This document shows positions 34,647 to 45,984 of a stretch of DNA of 64,000 bases, one piece after another. The notes beneath the pieces were generated by a model. That model had not been told where the DNA came from, did not search any database, and saw nothing but the letters and a program-made list of their open reading frames with translations. This stretch comes from CAJBLF01 sp964418415. Lineage in GTDB: Bacteria; Patescibacteriota; Gracilibacteria; Absconditabacterales; Absconditicoccaceae. The stretch is from the NCBI GenBank assembly GCA_964418415.1, contig CAYQLB010000003.1:13605-77604 (forward strand), read 5' to 3'. A program made the position numbers and the translations under genes. The stretch's first letter is position 1, and each line of letters begins with the position of its first letter.

Positions 34647-37289
34647 TTAGTTGATAATCGCGAAGTTGACAATGAGATACCCAGTTCCAAGTACAAGTAT
34701 TCATAACAACATATAAAATAAGCTATTTTTGATGTTTTTGATTTGAGCTGGATCATCTGGCTTGGTAAGTAATTTGACGGTTTGGATAATGATAATTACC
34801 AAAATAACCAATGATGCTATTCCCAAAGCATAGTTGATGATTTGGTAGAGAATAGGGATATTCTTATCAGCCAATATTCCCGATCAAATCTCTCAGAGAT
34901 TTGTAATACCATTTGGATTAATTACATCGCTCTGTTTTCCATATATCGCTTGGACTATTTGTTTTGCTCCGATGATAATAAACATAGAGATAACATTCCG
35001 TCCGATCAATGTTCATGCTTTCTTTTGAGCATCACTATCGCTTCCAAAAAGGAAGGTGATGACGCGACTTACGAGAATGACGAACATCGCACCCAAGACA
35101 AGGTAGATAGCAAATTTGATAAACGGATAGATAATTCTATCGTAGAGTCAGGTTGCTATATTGGTACCTACAATTTCTCCCGTGGTGAGCATATCGTAGA
35201 CGTTTTGTCCAATAAACTTAGCACTCATGATGACAATGATACCTACGATACCAAATACTATATATCTTGTTCCTTCTTTGACTGCATTTTCATCGCTCGA
35301 GAACATGAGTTTATAAAATCCGAGGATAGCAGAAAGGATACCTATGATGATGATAAGGGGAACAAGGACGTTCATGATTTTGTTGAAAAGAAAGTTTTGG
35401 AGTCCTTGAGTTCCTATTGCGCCTTCCGCAGCTTCGAGGTTTTGATTAACTCCTTCTATACTCCTACTGAGTGCAAGATCAAATCTCCTTGCTTCTACAA
35501 TTTCAAAGGTTCCCGATCGTGTATTATTAGTACCAGTTACATCAGTAATGCCGACACTTCCCGGATTGATACTACATACCATAATTTTGGTACCGAGTGC
35601 TTGTGTGAAGATAGGTTTGATCCTGATGTTTACACCGACTTTTGTTCAAGCATTCAGAATGAATTGTTCAAGGATATTAGAACTATATACATTAATATCT
35701 CCTCCTTGAGCTTTCCATACACACGTTAAGAATCCTGCTGCGAGATTGGTTCCATTTACTGGTGTATCTCCTTTATTCTTAAACAGTATACTAAGTTCTG
35801 GGCTCGATCCTTGAGCAATCAGATATCCACTACGTACAGGAGATTCATTGATAGCGATATCTACACCAGCAACCAATCCTCCGATATCTGTACAACCAGG
35901 GTATTTGTAGGTTTGTCGATTACCATTGAGTATACCTCCACTACAGGATAAAATGGTAGAAAAATCATTACAGCTTTTTGGATATTCTACTCCAGTAGAA
36001 GAATAGGCTCATATCTGCGTTCCTTCCGCTAATGGTGCTCATCGAGGAAGTACACATCCACCACAACTTGGATAGAGTCCAGCTTGTGAAGTAACGATTC
36101 CTCAGGTAGTGTATCGTGAACTATTTGTACACGTGAGTTTTATTTTGACACTTTCACATCACAAACTTGCTGTAGGAGTATTGGAAGTATATCCATAGAT
36201 AAATTGCATATGAGGGACATATGACCCTCGGATATTAGGACATGATCCCGAAGCAACATTTTGACATCCAGTATATAGGGCACCAATATTTCCTGATCGT
36301 GTGCCATTGGTACATTGGAGTAAGTGAGAAAAAGCATTACATGATTCGTTGAGTGCTGCGAAAGCATGTGGTTGTGTATATTTAGTTACATAGGTTCCGT
36401 GAGGCAAGGTACCCGAACCAGAGATGATATTTGTACATGGAGTCTGTCCTACGGGAGTACATCCACTATAGAGGGAAAGTTGATTTCCTCAACTTCGCTG
36501 TCCATTGATACAAGTAAGTGGAGTAAGTAGTCCAGTACATATCCCTGATGGGGCAGTATATGCAGGGAGCTGATATCCATGAGCAGTCATTTGGTTGGTC
36601 CATATATTCAAGCATCAAGCATATGTTCCTGTTTGGATACATCAACTAACCAGACCAGCTTGTCCAGCGGTACCATTTCCTGATCGCGTGCTATTAGTAC
36701 AGGTGAGTGTTTTTTTTAATGTGTTGCAAGTTTGTCATGGTCATGGAGTATTAGCTGTATATCCTATGATCGTTTCTCCATGATCTTTGATCGTATTAGT
36801 CCAGACATCCAGACATTGCATCCGTGCTTGATCTGTACATTTTCGGTATTGGTAGAGTGATGGAGTAATACCTCACGTAAAAACACCATTCAAACACTGT
36901 AAGTTTTGACTGAGTTGTTGACAGGTCTGGGTATAGGTATTCGTAAGTGATTTGTACAAGATTTTATATTCCAGATGGTTTGCTCCTGTTGGTGTTGTAC
37001 AATTTGCCCATGTATGGGGAATACATGATGGGTATTTGTACGTATTGATATTTGCTATGCTTCAGCTGATGCAAGTAACAAGCGCTTTGGATCAGGTACA
37101 GCTCTGGGTATAGGTAGCTTCAGCTATTGAATAGCCAGTCTTAGATTGTCCATCAGCAAGCATAGAAGGATTCCGTCCCATAGGCAGAATGCAGTTCTGT
37201 GCATACGAAATGGCAGCTAATGAGAAAATCATGATCAAGATGGCTCCGATCCATTTACTTACCGTGATAGAAAGTGTTCTTGTATTCAT
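34647..37289 (-). CDS. Cys-rich ectodomain fused to three VirB2/TrbC-like membrane pairs (880 aa)
   Basis: Signal peptide MNTRTLSITVSKWIGAILIM..AISYAQ. Residues about 30-430 form a Cys-rich region with repeating phrases such as LTCTNSTRSGN, LQCTNGTRSGN and LTCTNSSRYTTGG, suggesting a disulfide-bonded repeat domain. A beta-rich region (about 430-560) follows. The C-terminal third holds three tandem modules of two membrane helices around a short polar loop: FYKLMFSSDENAVKEGTRY, TFLFGSDSDAQKKAGTLIG and VKLLTKPDDPAQIKNIKNS. This is the layout of VirB2/TrbC-type pilins. The gene is 4 bases downstream of a polytopic membrane protein and in the same run as a VirB4-like ATPase, so a role in a T4SS-like apparatus is likely. 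Start ATG 37289 gives the best signal peptide. Confidence 0.82.
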
Positions 37290-37293
37290 CGTA

Positions 37294-38322
37294 TTATTGA
37301 TGTGATAAAACAGTTTTTTTAGCAAAGAACGATCCAATCGCCTTACCGAGGAGAAGAAGTTCTCTCGCGATAGGGAGATGAGGAAGATGTTTCAGCTGTA
37401 TCGCCATAATAAGATATCTCGTACTTATGAGACCAAGTCATACATAATATGTCCATACGGTGAAATCAGGTTTGAGAAGATAAGAGAGTAAGATAATTAT
37501 TCCTATCCCAAGTATATATTCTATAATGAGTAGAGTATTGTTGTGAATATCTATAATGCGACTATAGACTTCTTTTTCTTTGGCGATATCACCGGATAGC
37601 GTATATTCGTCTCCATTGAAGAAGAGACGACCGATTGTTTTTCCCAAGTACGTAATGAGTCAAGTGATGTATCATCGAAGCTCTTCAGGATTTTTAGTAA
37701 ATAATATATTGAGACGTTGTTTTATGGTTATAGTGAAAACATCAATATCGGACATAAGTGAAGCAACTCTTAAAATAATGATAATGAGAATCGTAGTACA
37801 GATCATAATATTACCTGACATACATCCTATCATAAATATGATTCGTCGAAGGAGTGACTCTTTGATCCATCGATTTGGGTTCTCGAAACTATGTATGTTA
37901 TACCAGAGATGAATATTATATATGGGGAGATATTTGAGAAGAATATCTTTTTTGTTACCTTCGATAGTGTATTCTTCGGTAGTTCATCCCGTTCATTTCA
38001 TAAGACTGATATCTGAAAGAATACTCACTACACTGATAATGAGCAATGTAATGAGGATAAATATACTTACAGTATACGTTACACTCAAGAGTTTAGTAAC
38101 GAAGAGATAATTTAATATGCCTGCAGTAACTGTAATAAGACCAAAGAGTAAGGTAATATATCCAAATTTGATGTAACCACGAATAAATGCTTTATCGCTA
38201 TCAGAAATGTCTCGATTGTTCTTTTGGAGTATATTTTGCACCAACGGAGAAAAAAATAACGCTGCTGCAAGCGAAAGCTGTGTTTTGGTGTTTGTATCAA
38301 ATGCTTTCGTTTCTTCGACCAT
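37294..38322 (-). CDS. Polytopic membrane protein of the T4SS-like cluster (342 aa)
   Basis: About six hydrophobic segments, including GYITLLFGLITVTAGILNYLF, SIFILITLLIISVVSIL, GNIMICTTILIIIILRV and IEYILGIGIIILLSYLL, separated by polar loops. No named family was recognised. It sits between the VirB4-like ATPase and the Cys-rich pilin fusion, 4 bases from the latter, so it is probably an inner-membrane part of the same apparatus. UGA encodes several glycines (MKGTGGTTEEY). It may occupy the position of VirB6 or VirB3 by context only. Confidence 0.75.
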
Positions 38323-38464
38323 CTAAATAAATGAATAGTTAATAATTAAAAGTTAATAATATTGGTAGTATCTCTTGATGAACTGTTGTAAAACATGGTA
38401 GAGAATAGTGATACAGGTCTTTCATTTTTTATTTTTCATTATTCATTATTAATTTTTCGTTAGG

Positions 38465-40513
38465 TTATTGTACATCCGTTGTAATGAATGCTCTTTCTTC
38501 CGGAGATGCTAATATTTTTACTCCGACATGTTGACTTCCTGCAAAGATAAGACCTTCTCCAATTCCTGATGCAACGAGTCTTCTCTGTTCTGCTTCCGAC
38601 AATCAAAGAAGTTCATTCAATGCTTTGATGGATGTTGTGGATTGTTTCAAAAGTATCTGTAATGCACAGTTAGAGATAATAGGTTTCCCGTATTTGCTTC
38701 TTACGAAATCTTCGATATCTTGAGATATTACTGTAATACCAAGTCCGTATTTTCTCGCTCTTTTCGTAAGTCCAAAAAGGAATTCTGCAGAGGTGTCGTT
38801 TTGGAACATGATCCATGCTTCATCGCAAGCGAGCATTCTTTTTTTCTTGTGTGATCTGACTTTAGTCCAGATCCGATTCAGGACGTTGAACATCGCAGGA
38901 GTCTTTAACGCATCTTCCAAATCTCTAATACTAATGACGGTAAGCTTGTTGTTGATGTCGATATTTGTGTAGTTATTAAATACTTTTCCGAAAGTTCCAT
39001 TTACATATTTACTCAATCTCAATGCTAATCTATCGCCACCATCCATACCTTCAAGTACATTCATGAGATCGCCCATGATCGGTGGTTGTTTGCCTTCATA
39101 AGTGTCATTATCCAAAGAGAATCATTTGAGTGAATAGGTACTCTGCAATGCTTTATCGAGTAATGCTTCTTCTTCTGGTGTACATCATCAGATAAGAATT
39201 TGAATCATTCATATGAGACTCATGATATGAGATCTGAGAAGATCTCCCTTACCATATTCTACATCTTCGATTTTTGGTGGAATATCAAACGGATTGAGAT
39301 ATTGCTGTGAATTAGTTGCGATGTTTACATAGGTACCGCCTACTTTTTCGCAAAGTGCTTTATATTCATTTTCTGGATCGATAATGATGACGTCGATACC
39401 ATTGATAAGATATCTTAAAGTTTCTAATTTTACCGTAAATGATTTTCCAGCTCCGGAGGTAGCCAAAATAACACTATTCATGTTCGGTAACTTTTGATTG
39501 TATCTATCGAAGATAACTAATCATCCGGTATGGAGATTTACCCCATAGAGTATTCCTGTTTCTTCGACCATATCGTTGGAGATAAAAGGGAATCCACCAG
39601 ACAGTGATGAGGTTACCGAGCTTCTACTAATTCATAATTCATCTGAACAGATAGGCAATCCAGAAACGAATCATTCATCCATTCTTTGGATAGCGTTCTT
39701 GATTCTGATTCCGTATCCTGATATTTTTTGTTCCATTTTTTTTCAAGTTTCTTTTAGCTTATCTACATCATCATCATAGATATTGATATAGAAAGAATTT
39801 TCGAAATATCTCTCTTCTCTGGTAGTGAGTTTTTCTCTAATCATCTCTACGTCTCTGTACTGTTGTTCTATCTCAGTATCGAGCGTAATTCCTTTTTGCA
39901 TAGCATCCTTCACTTCCGCTTTCAATTGTGTTGCTCTGTTTTTGAGCATAGATTGAATCGCTGCATCATCCTCAGGATAGATAAACCAACTCATATCTCG
40001 CTTTGCGTGAAATCCAAAAATATCTCTTGTCCGTAATGCATCGATATAGGATGGATAACTTTGAGCGTAATATGTTTTCCCCATGAGTCAGGAAACGTTA
40101 TAATGCGTAGGAGTGAATTCTCGATAGGAAGGTGCAATATGTGTTTTGTAGTCACTCACGACAGTAGTATATTCTTTCTCTACATCAGCGATAAATTGTC
40201 TCAATTTGCTAGTAAGAAGCTTATCGTTGTATTCTTCATCAGGAAGTTCTAAGATATATTTTATCTGATCCCTCAATTCTTTGTCTTTGATTTCTCCATT
40301 TTCTGGCAAAACATCTTTCGCTTTGTTTCCCAAGAGCGTTCATGATGTAGGAGTTCATTTTTTTTCAAAGAGACTAGGAAAGATTCCTGCGAGTAATTTA
40401 TCAAAAAATCACATCTTTTGATGTTTTGGTGTTTGAAATTCAGGAAATCCACCATCAGCAACATATCCGCTGTAGTTCGTATCATAGACGACATTCGAGA
40501 TTATTTCGTTCAT
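38465..40513 (-). CDS. VirB4/TraC-like T4SS ATPase
   Basis: 682 aa. The N-terminal half contains YYAQSYPSYIDALRTRDIFGF and a long helical section typical of VirB4. The C-terminal motor has Walker A ILATSGAGKSF, the following DVIIIDPENEYKALCEKVGG, Walker B-like KKRMLACDEAWIMF, and ISQDIEDFVRSKYGKPIISN, all standard in the VirB4/TraC family. It powers pilus assembly or substrate export in type IV secretion. It is the first gene of the run with the membrane protein and Cys-rich pilin fusion. Several UGA-Gly codons lie outside the P-loop. Confidence 0.92.
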
Positions 40514-40644
40514 TGTGCTAACAAAGCGATACTAAAAGGCGTTCTTTTCACCTTCTAAGTATACTCGGCAAACCACCAGAAGCAAAAAAAGAACCTTTTC
40601 TTCTACTATTTAAGGTTGACAAATAAAAAAATATCTATTAGTTG

Positions 40645-40672
40645 TTGACTTATATGTTTAATTTTATATAAG
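40645..40672 (+). promoter_or_regulatory. Promoter, TTGACT-16-TATAAG type
   Basis: TTGACT at 40645, 16-base spacer, TATAAG at 40667-40672, 19 bases before ATG 40692. The same layout occurs at 41259, 42917 and 48706. Confidence 0.65.
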
Positions 40673-40691
40673 AATAAAAAAAATACACCCC

Positions 40692-41201
40692 ATGAAAACA
40701 AAAGAAGAAATACATGTGTACCTACAAAAATTCGAAGCCAACAGGAAACGATTGATGCGGGCATTCCTTACTGTGATAACTATCGCGATCGGTTGTGGAG
40801 TACTCTTATGCTTTGCTCCGAATTGGATAGTGATATCCTTGTGTGTATGTTATGCCACTTTCAGTTTAGGTTTCGGGATATTTCCTGCTATAGAACATCT
40901 GAATATGGAGTGGGAAGCAACGAAAAATAGAAATACTCGTTTGAATAAACGGCATGCGTTGGAGTATTTCGAAAAGCAGTATCGCAATAAGGAATACGAT
41001 TTTTCCTCGTTTCAGTCCATACCTTCGGAACTGCAGGATATCTCACACCTTCTGATCAACAATCCTAAAAAATCATTCCAGGAGATGGTTGAGATAATCA
41101 CCACATCCATGGAAGAGGATGAAATATATGCTACCATCTGTACAGAGGCAAAAGAGCGGACCTTATGGCAATATTTCAGAAGTGGTAAGTGGATCAGATA
41201 A
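40692..41201 (+). CDS. Small two-helix membrane protein, no sense UGA (169 aa)
   Basis: Not recognised. Residues about 20-67 hold two hydrophobic segments (AFLTVITIAIGCGVLLCF and WIVISLCVCYATFSLGFGIF). The rest is charged and helical (EWEATKNRNTRLNKRHALEYF). All its glycines use GGN and none use UGA, and arginines include CGG and CGA codons that neighbours use less. This hints at a different origin or expression class. It has its own promoter and a good terminator. Confidence 0.7.
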   Translation: MKTKEEIHVYLQKFEANRKRLMRAFLTVITIAIGCGVLLCFAPNWIVISLCVCYATFSLGFGIFPAIEHLNMEWEATKNRNTRLNKRHALEYFEKQYRNKEYDFSSFQSIPSELQDISHLLINNPKKSFQEMVEIITTSMEEDEIYATICTEAKERTLWQYFRSGKWIR

Positions 41202-41221
41202 CATCCCTCTTATCAATCTTC

Positions 41222-41250
41222 GATCCTTCGGTATTCCGGAGGATTTTTTT
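41222..41250 (+). terminator. Rho-independent terminator
   Basis: Stem ATCCTTCGG / CCGGAGGAT, loop TATT, T-tract. Confidence 0.85.
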
Positions 41251-41258
41251 AAACTATA

Positions 41259-41286
41259 TTGACTTTATAAAGTAAATATATATAAA
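41259..41286 (+). promoter_or_regulatory. Promoter, TTGACT-16-TATAAA type
   Basis: TTGACT at 41259, 16-base spacer, TATAAA at 41281-41286, followed by an A-rich leader of 24 bases before ATG 41311. Confidence 0.65.
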
Positions 41287-41310
41287 AGTAAAAATTAAAA
41301 AAAAAGAAAA

Positions 41311-41661
41311 ATGAAAAAATTTGTAGTTTTATGTATTGTAGTAATGATGATTGCTATTGTTGGATGTGTAAACAATACATCCAAGTCAGCTGTTCAAAAT
41401 GAGCAAACCGTAAAGACGGCCGATGGTATAAAAAATTACGGTAATGGTGTGTATTATTTCGACTATACCAAAAGTAATTTTGGAGAACAATTATCTTTAT
41501 TTATCGGACAACATCCAGAATTACGTATGGTGTCTTTTGCTCCTTATAACGCTGGGTCAATTGCACTTCCAAGCGGTGGAACAGATGGTTACTTTGTAAA
41601 ATTTGAAAAAACAACCTCTTGTCCTTGTGACACTATCAAAAAATGAAAAAACAATATCTAA
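41311..41661 (+). CDS. Small lipoprotein with one late UGA (116 aa)
   Basis: Lipobox VVMMIAIVGC gives a lipidated Cys19. The mature domain is about 95 residues with YGNGVYYFDYTKSNFGEQLSLFI and ends in SCPCDTIKK. All glycines before that use GGN. The only UGA follows the last KK and is read through for five more residues (GKNNI) to TAA at 41659. In a standard-code ancestor the UGA would have been the stop. Function unknown. A terminator follows immediately. Confidence 0.75.
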
Positions 41662-41666
41662 TATTT

Positions 41667-41691
41667 CCCTGGGTTTTCCCTGGGTTTTTTT
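41667..41691 (+). terminator. Rho-independent terminator
   Basis: CCCTGGG-TTTT-CCCTGGG pairs CCC with GGG around one central mismatch, followed by seven T. Confidence 0.6.
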
Positions 41692-41745
41692 AATTGAGAC
41701 CCAATAAAAATCCGAGATGAAATAAGGTTTTTTATAAGGTCGAAA

Positions 41746-42861
41746 TTATACAATACTTTGAGCCATCCGATCGATTTTGAATCCTTTTTTTGCAAGGTTC
41801 AATTTGGTGAAAACGATATCCATAAATTGTCTGACATTCGGTCATTTCAAAATAATATTGTATCTATATTTTCCAAACATTTTATAAATCAACGGAGGAG
41901 TGGAGTAAATTTCTATATCTTTCAACTGATATTTTTCTTTCAAATAGAGAAGATCTTTATGTAAGGTATCGACCTTCGTATACAAACTTTCTTCAATCTC
42001 ATTCTTATATAAAATTACACATAATTCCCCAAAGGGCGGATATCCATTCGTTTTTCTGAAGATATTATCTTCTTCGTAAAATTTTTCTTTACTCATTCTG
42101 CACGCATTACGAATACTATAGTGATCGGGGTTAAACGATTGTACAATAAAACTTCCCGTTTGGTGTTTTATAAATGTTTCATACAGAAAATAGAAATTTC
42201 TTTCTGCTGATGTGTAATCGGGAATATTTAATCACAAATCTGCATTCAAAAAAATAACAAGGTCGAAATCATATCATTGTATAGGTGTGGCGAGTAATGA
42301 TGTTCAAATAATTATAGGGTTGCTCTGTAAAGTCTTAAAGTCCAAGGTCTGTAAGGTCGAATCTTCTGACTTTATGGGCTTTTGACATGATAGACTTTCG
42401 ACTAATCTTTTGATTTTATTAGGAGAATTTACAGTTTCAGACTCGATAATCAGCGAGTCTTTTCCGTATTCATTTTTCAAAAATTCAGCGACCTTTTGTG
42501 TTCAAAGTCAAAATTCTTTGATTTTTTTTCCATGACAAGCAGGGCAGTTCATTGGTACTGAATATTGCGTTTTACAAATATGACAGAGTCCGATAGTCTC
42601 TCAGGATGGTATTTTATGATAACTAATACTGACATCGCAGTTCTTGCATTTTGGGATATGTCCGCAGTCGTGGCAGATGATTCATCAGGAGTAGCCTTTC
42701 TTGTTGACAAGGATTCAGATTTTTTTTCCTTGCTTGAGATATTTTTCTATTCATTGTAAGGCTAATTGGGAAAAGTGCGGAGTGAGCTCCTTGGTCATAT
42801 TTACCAGGAAGATGGACTTCTTGGTACCTTGTATGTCGTGATCAAAACGTTCGTAATTCAT
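41746..42861 (-). CDS. priA: PriA-like protein, C-terminal half only (371 aa)
   Basis: Resembles the second helicase lobe and zinc module of PriA: IFLVNMTKELTPHFSQLAL, then ILVNKKGYSGGIICHDCGHIPKCKNC, LCHICKTQ and CPACHGKK (eight zinc-binding Cys), GLGTQKVAEFL, and the C-terminal RKTNGYPPFGELCVILYK. The N-terminal DNA-binding domain and the first helicase lobe with Walker A are absent. The frame closes with TAA about 55 bases upstream of ATG 42861, and that space is a promoter for the opposite strand. It is therefore either a reduced PriA or a decayed remnant; the intact zinc cysteines favour function. A Leu/Lys/Thr/Gln-rich insert (about residues 165-190) is unusual. Confidence 0.8.
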
Positions 42862-42916
42862 ACATAATATGGTACGTATTGGAAAAGCGGAAAAAAGTCT
42901 AAGTCATAAGGTGAGA

Positions 42917-42944
42917 TTGACTTTTTATAGTAAATATATATAAG
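42917..42944 (+). promoter_or_regulatory. Promoter, TTGACT-16-TATAAG type
   Basis: TTGACT at 42917, 16-base spacer, TATAAG at 42939-42944, 25 bases before ATG 42970. Confidence 0.65.
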
Positions 42945-42969
42945 AATGGTATTTATTTTTCATATTTTC

Positions 42970-44457
42970 ATGGGAGAATCATTCAATAAAACATTTGAAA
43001 GACATATGAAAAAATTAGAAAAAAAAGCTCAAGCATATTGTCTCGAATGACCATACGCTCATTTTATCGTAACGCCGGAATGTATCAAAACATACAAGAA
43101 AGAATTGATGAATATTTTTCAGATGCCAAAGCATACTATCCAAGGACTACAATCCGAAAACTTTTATCATATCATAGCTGATACCGATGACTATCCAATC
43201 ATAGATAGACCGTATTCCAACATTGTGAATCAAATTATCAAAGGAGAAGATAAAGATAATCCCTATTCGGTACTTACAGAAGTTGCTCCATTCTATAAAA
43301 AACTGGCGGGATTGCTCCAATATGGTGTAGATATTCAACCGATAGATAAGCATACCATCTATGTTCATCATCATAATCGTTTAGTACATAGTTTCGATAC
43401 AGCGTGCAATATCGAACTCATTATGAGAAATAATGGATTCTCTGAAGAAGATATTAAAAAAGCAGTAATTGCTTGATGTTTGCATGATGTTGCTACACCA
43501 TCTTTCGGTGATTTGACGATGAAAGCTTTTCCTCAATTAAAAGAAGAACAATGATTTTCCGTATATATGGCTCATTATCCAGAAATATCTGAGTATATAG
43601 AAAAACATTTTACTGTTTCATTAGAAGATCTACAATCTTGGATCAAAAATGAAGGCATAGTAGGCAAAATTATTGATATAGCGGATAGATTAGCATACAC
43701 CGCAAGGGATGTATCTGCTATCGGCAATGGTATGTTTCTTGGAGATGATGATTCAAAATTGATGTATGGGAAAGCTGCACAAAAAATCATCAAAAAAGAT
43801 CCTACGGTATTCGATATTATTATGGAGATTACTGTCAAAGATGGTCAGATAGTATTCGAAAATCCAGAAAGATTGGAAAATGTCATGACCGTAAGAGCTA
43901 ATATGCATAATTTTATTTATCTCAATCCATATTTACGAACGAGAGAGGAATATTTCGGTTTGATGCTTCAATATCTCGTAGAAGAAGAATATTTGACCTT
44001 GGAACAATTACAAAAATGAGCGACCGATCAATGATTACCTATCAACGAATTCGTTATCGAAGCATATTGTAATAAAGGTATTCTCGATTACAATCCTGTG
44101 ACGACATATGAATTTTTTGATACGCATATGTATGATACTAAAGAAGAGGCGATATCGGATATAGAGACACTTAAACAACAATTTGGTCCTCATGTTCCTG
44201 TACATTATCTCAAGACACCACCATTCAAACCGGGAACACATTATCTCACGAGACATGAAGGACAGGTGAAGCCGTTAGCAGAGGTTATGGATTCCAAAGC
44301 ATTACAAGAACTACAAAAACTTTCTAAAGCGACTGATAAATATCTGGTACTCTATCCCAAAAAAGAGTTTCACGAAAGATATAAGAAATATCCAAAATTA
44401 TATGCATTCTTGTGTAGAAAAGCAGATGAAGCGTATCAGGATTTATTAAAAATATAA
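42970..44457 (+). CDS. HD-domain phosphohydrolase (dGTPase-like), 495 aa
   Basis: HD metal-binding motifs: HHHNRLVHSFDTACNIELI, then AGCLHDVATPSFGD (the HD pair), then MAHYPEISEYIEKH and IIDIADRLAYTARDVSAIG with the last Asp. The order fits the dNTPase/SAMHD1-type group. It may hydrolyse dNTPs or another nucleotide. The C-terminal 130 residues include YLKTPPFKPGTHYLTRHEGQ and are unlike standard dGTPases. UGA encodes Gly at several positions. The stop TAA overlaps the start of the next gene (TAATG). Confidence 0.85.
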
Positions 44458-44819
44458 TGATGGAACAGCAGAGTATTAGAGAAATATCTATCAAAAAATT
44501 TAATGGCAGAATCCCTATTACGAGTGATCTTTTTGAGGTATTAAAAAACGAAGATGTGGTGTTTCTATATCACAGAAAAAACGAAGTGCATATTATGAAT
44601 AAAATAAGATATGTCGAACTTTTGCAAGATACTAAGAAAAAAAGCTGACATCCAGATGGATGGTTCGATTGGACAACAGAAGGTAGAGATTATATGCGCA
44701 AATTATGTGCTTGCGCTTGTTCGATAGCGGTCAACAAAAGGTATATGGCTCTGGAATGAGGCGATAGATTGAAAAAAAAATTACTCTGACAAGAACTGAA
44801 GATAAAGATATTTTCCTAA
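44457..44819 (+). CDS. Small conserved-looking protein coupled to the HD gene (120 aa)
   Basis: Not recognised. It starts in the TAATG overlap with the HD gene, so translation is probably coupled. Sequence: MMEQQSIREISIKKFNGRIP, then WFDWTTEGRDYMRKLCACACSIAVNKRY, then a basic tail. UGA codons continue the frame past residue 64. The stop directly abuts the stop of the convergent dus gene. A partner of the HD hydrolase is the simplest reading. Confidence 0.7.
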
Positions 44820-45830
44820 TTACGTAAAAAACTCCTGAATCGCTTTGACGAGCGGTGTGTATTCTATGATACTGCTCAATTTCTGCTTCAGATCCTTGGA
44901 TCATGGGATTCATTTGAGATATTGAAATAAGTGTTTTCTGAATTCTACGACGACCATCTGCGGTACATTTTTTTTTGACATTCTCGGCGTATTCGGCATT
45001 TCCAATATACCATTAAATATTTTTTTTTGTTTTTGAAAAAACTGTTCATAAGCGACAGTATAGTTTAGATGTTTCAGTATCGTTTCTTTGATTTCTTCTC
45101 TATTTGGTATATGTGGGGTAAAGATTCGTGGGTTTCCGATAGCAGCTTGTCCGATCATGATTCCGTCAAGATTTCACTTTACTGTTTCGATATCTTCGTA
45201 CTGCTTAATTCCCCCATTTCCGATAATGATACATTTTTTGTTCGCTTGTTTTTTTAATTCGTAAATGAATTTCCAATCCACATCGCCTGAATAGATTTGT
45301 TTGGTTGATCTGCCGTGCACGGAGATCATATCCACATAATTGCTCGCTTCGATAAGGAATTTCATTTGTTCGTTTCTGTCTTTTTCATGAAGTCCTATTC
45401 TTGTCTTGATGCTAAATGGCATTTTCACTGCTTTGTGTAATACTTTCAATATTTCCAAAGATTTTTTTCTGTCCTTCATCAACGCGCTTCCTCATCAGGT
45501 GTTCATCACATTCCTCGCCGGACAACCCATATTCAATTCGATATACGAAAAGACTTTCTTATACTTTTTTTCTATATCCTTGAAGCATTTGGTCAGCATC
45601 TTTTCATCCGATCAGAAAATCTGCATCGTTACATTCTTTTGATCTTTGTCCGTCAAAAGGTGTTTCGCGACGCCGATGGGATTGATGACGTAACCGTCTG
45701 CATTCATAAATTCGGTCCGAAGTCATAATTCATATATGTTCTTTTCTCAATATTTGTCAAAAACTTCTTTCACGATCTGGCGGAAAGCACAATCCGTATA
45801 TCCATCCATAGGAGCGAGACCCAATAACAT
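44820..45830 (-). CDS. dus: tRNA-dihydrouridine synthase
   Basis: 336 aa TIM-barrel flavoprotein. Begins MLLGLAPMDGYTDCAFRQIV (FMN-binding start), then YIELNMGCPARNVMNTGGGSALM with the catalytic Cys, KTRIGLHEKDR, MISVHGRSTKQIYSG, IIIGNGGIKQYED, and MIGQAAIGNPRIF. All are hallmark Dus motifs. It reduces uridine in tRNA D-loops; the DusA/B/C class is not assigned. UGA-Gly codons occur, including one after YLK near the C-terminus. Confidence 0.94.
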
Positions 45831-45849
45831 AATTAAGAATTAAGAATTA

Positions 45850-45884
45850 AGTTCCGGCTGCAAGACTTAACGCCGGAATGACGA
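45850..45884. repeat. Dispersed GCCGGAA inverted repeat, copy 2
   Basis: TTCCGGC-TGCAAGACTTAAC-GCCGGAA followed by TGACG, nearly identical to copy 1. It is flanked by AATTAAGAATTAAG filler repeats. Confidence 0.75.
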
Positions 45885-45984
45885 AAATTAGAATGTAGGA
45901 TTAAGAATTAATGTAATGAAAGTATAGAAAATTTCCAGCCGGAAAAAACATTGTTTTTGTGTTTATAAAGTGTATAGGTCTGAT

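Noticed and set aside
34842..35729. A 295-codon plus-strand reading frame.
   Set aside because: It is antisense to the well-supported membrane pairs of the 880-aa gene and has no family resemblance.
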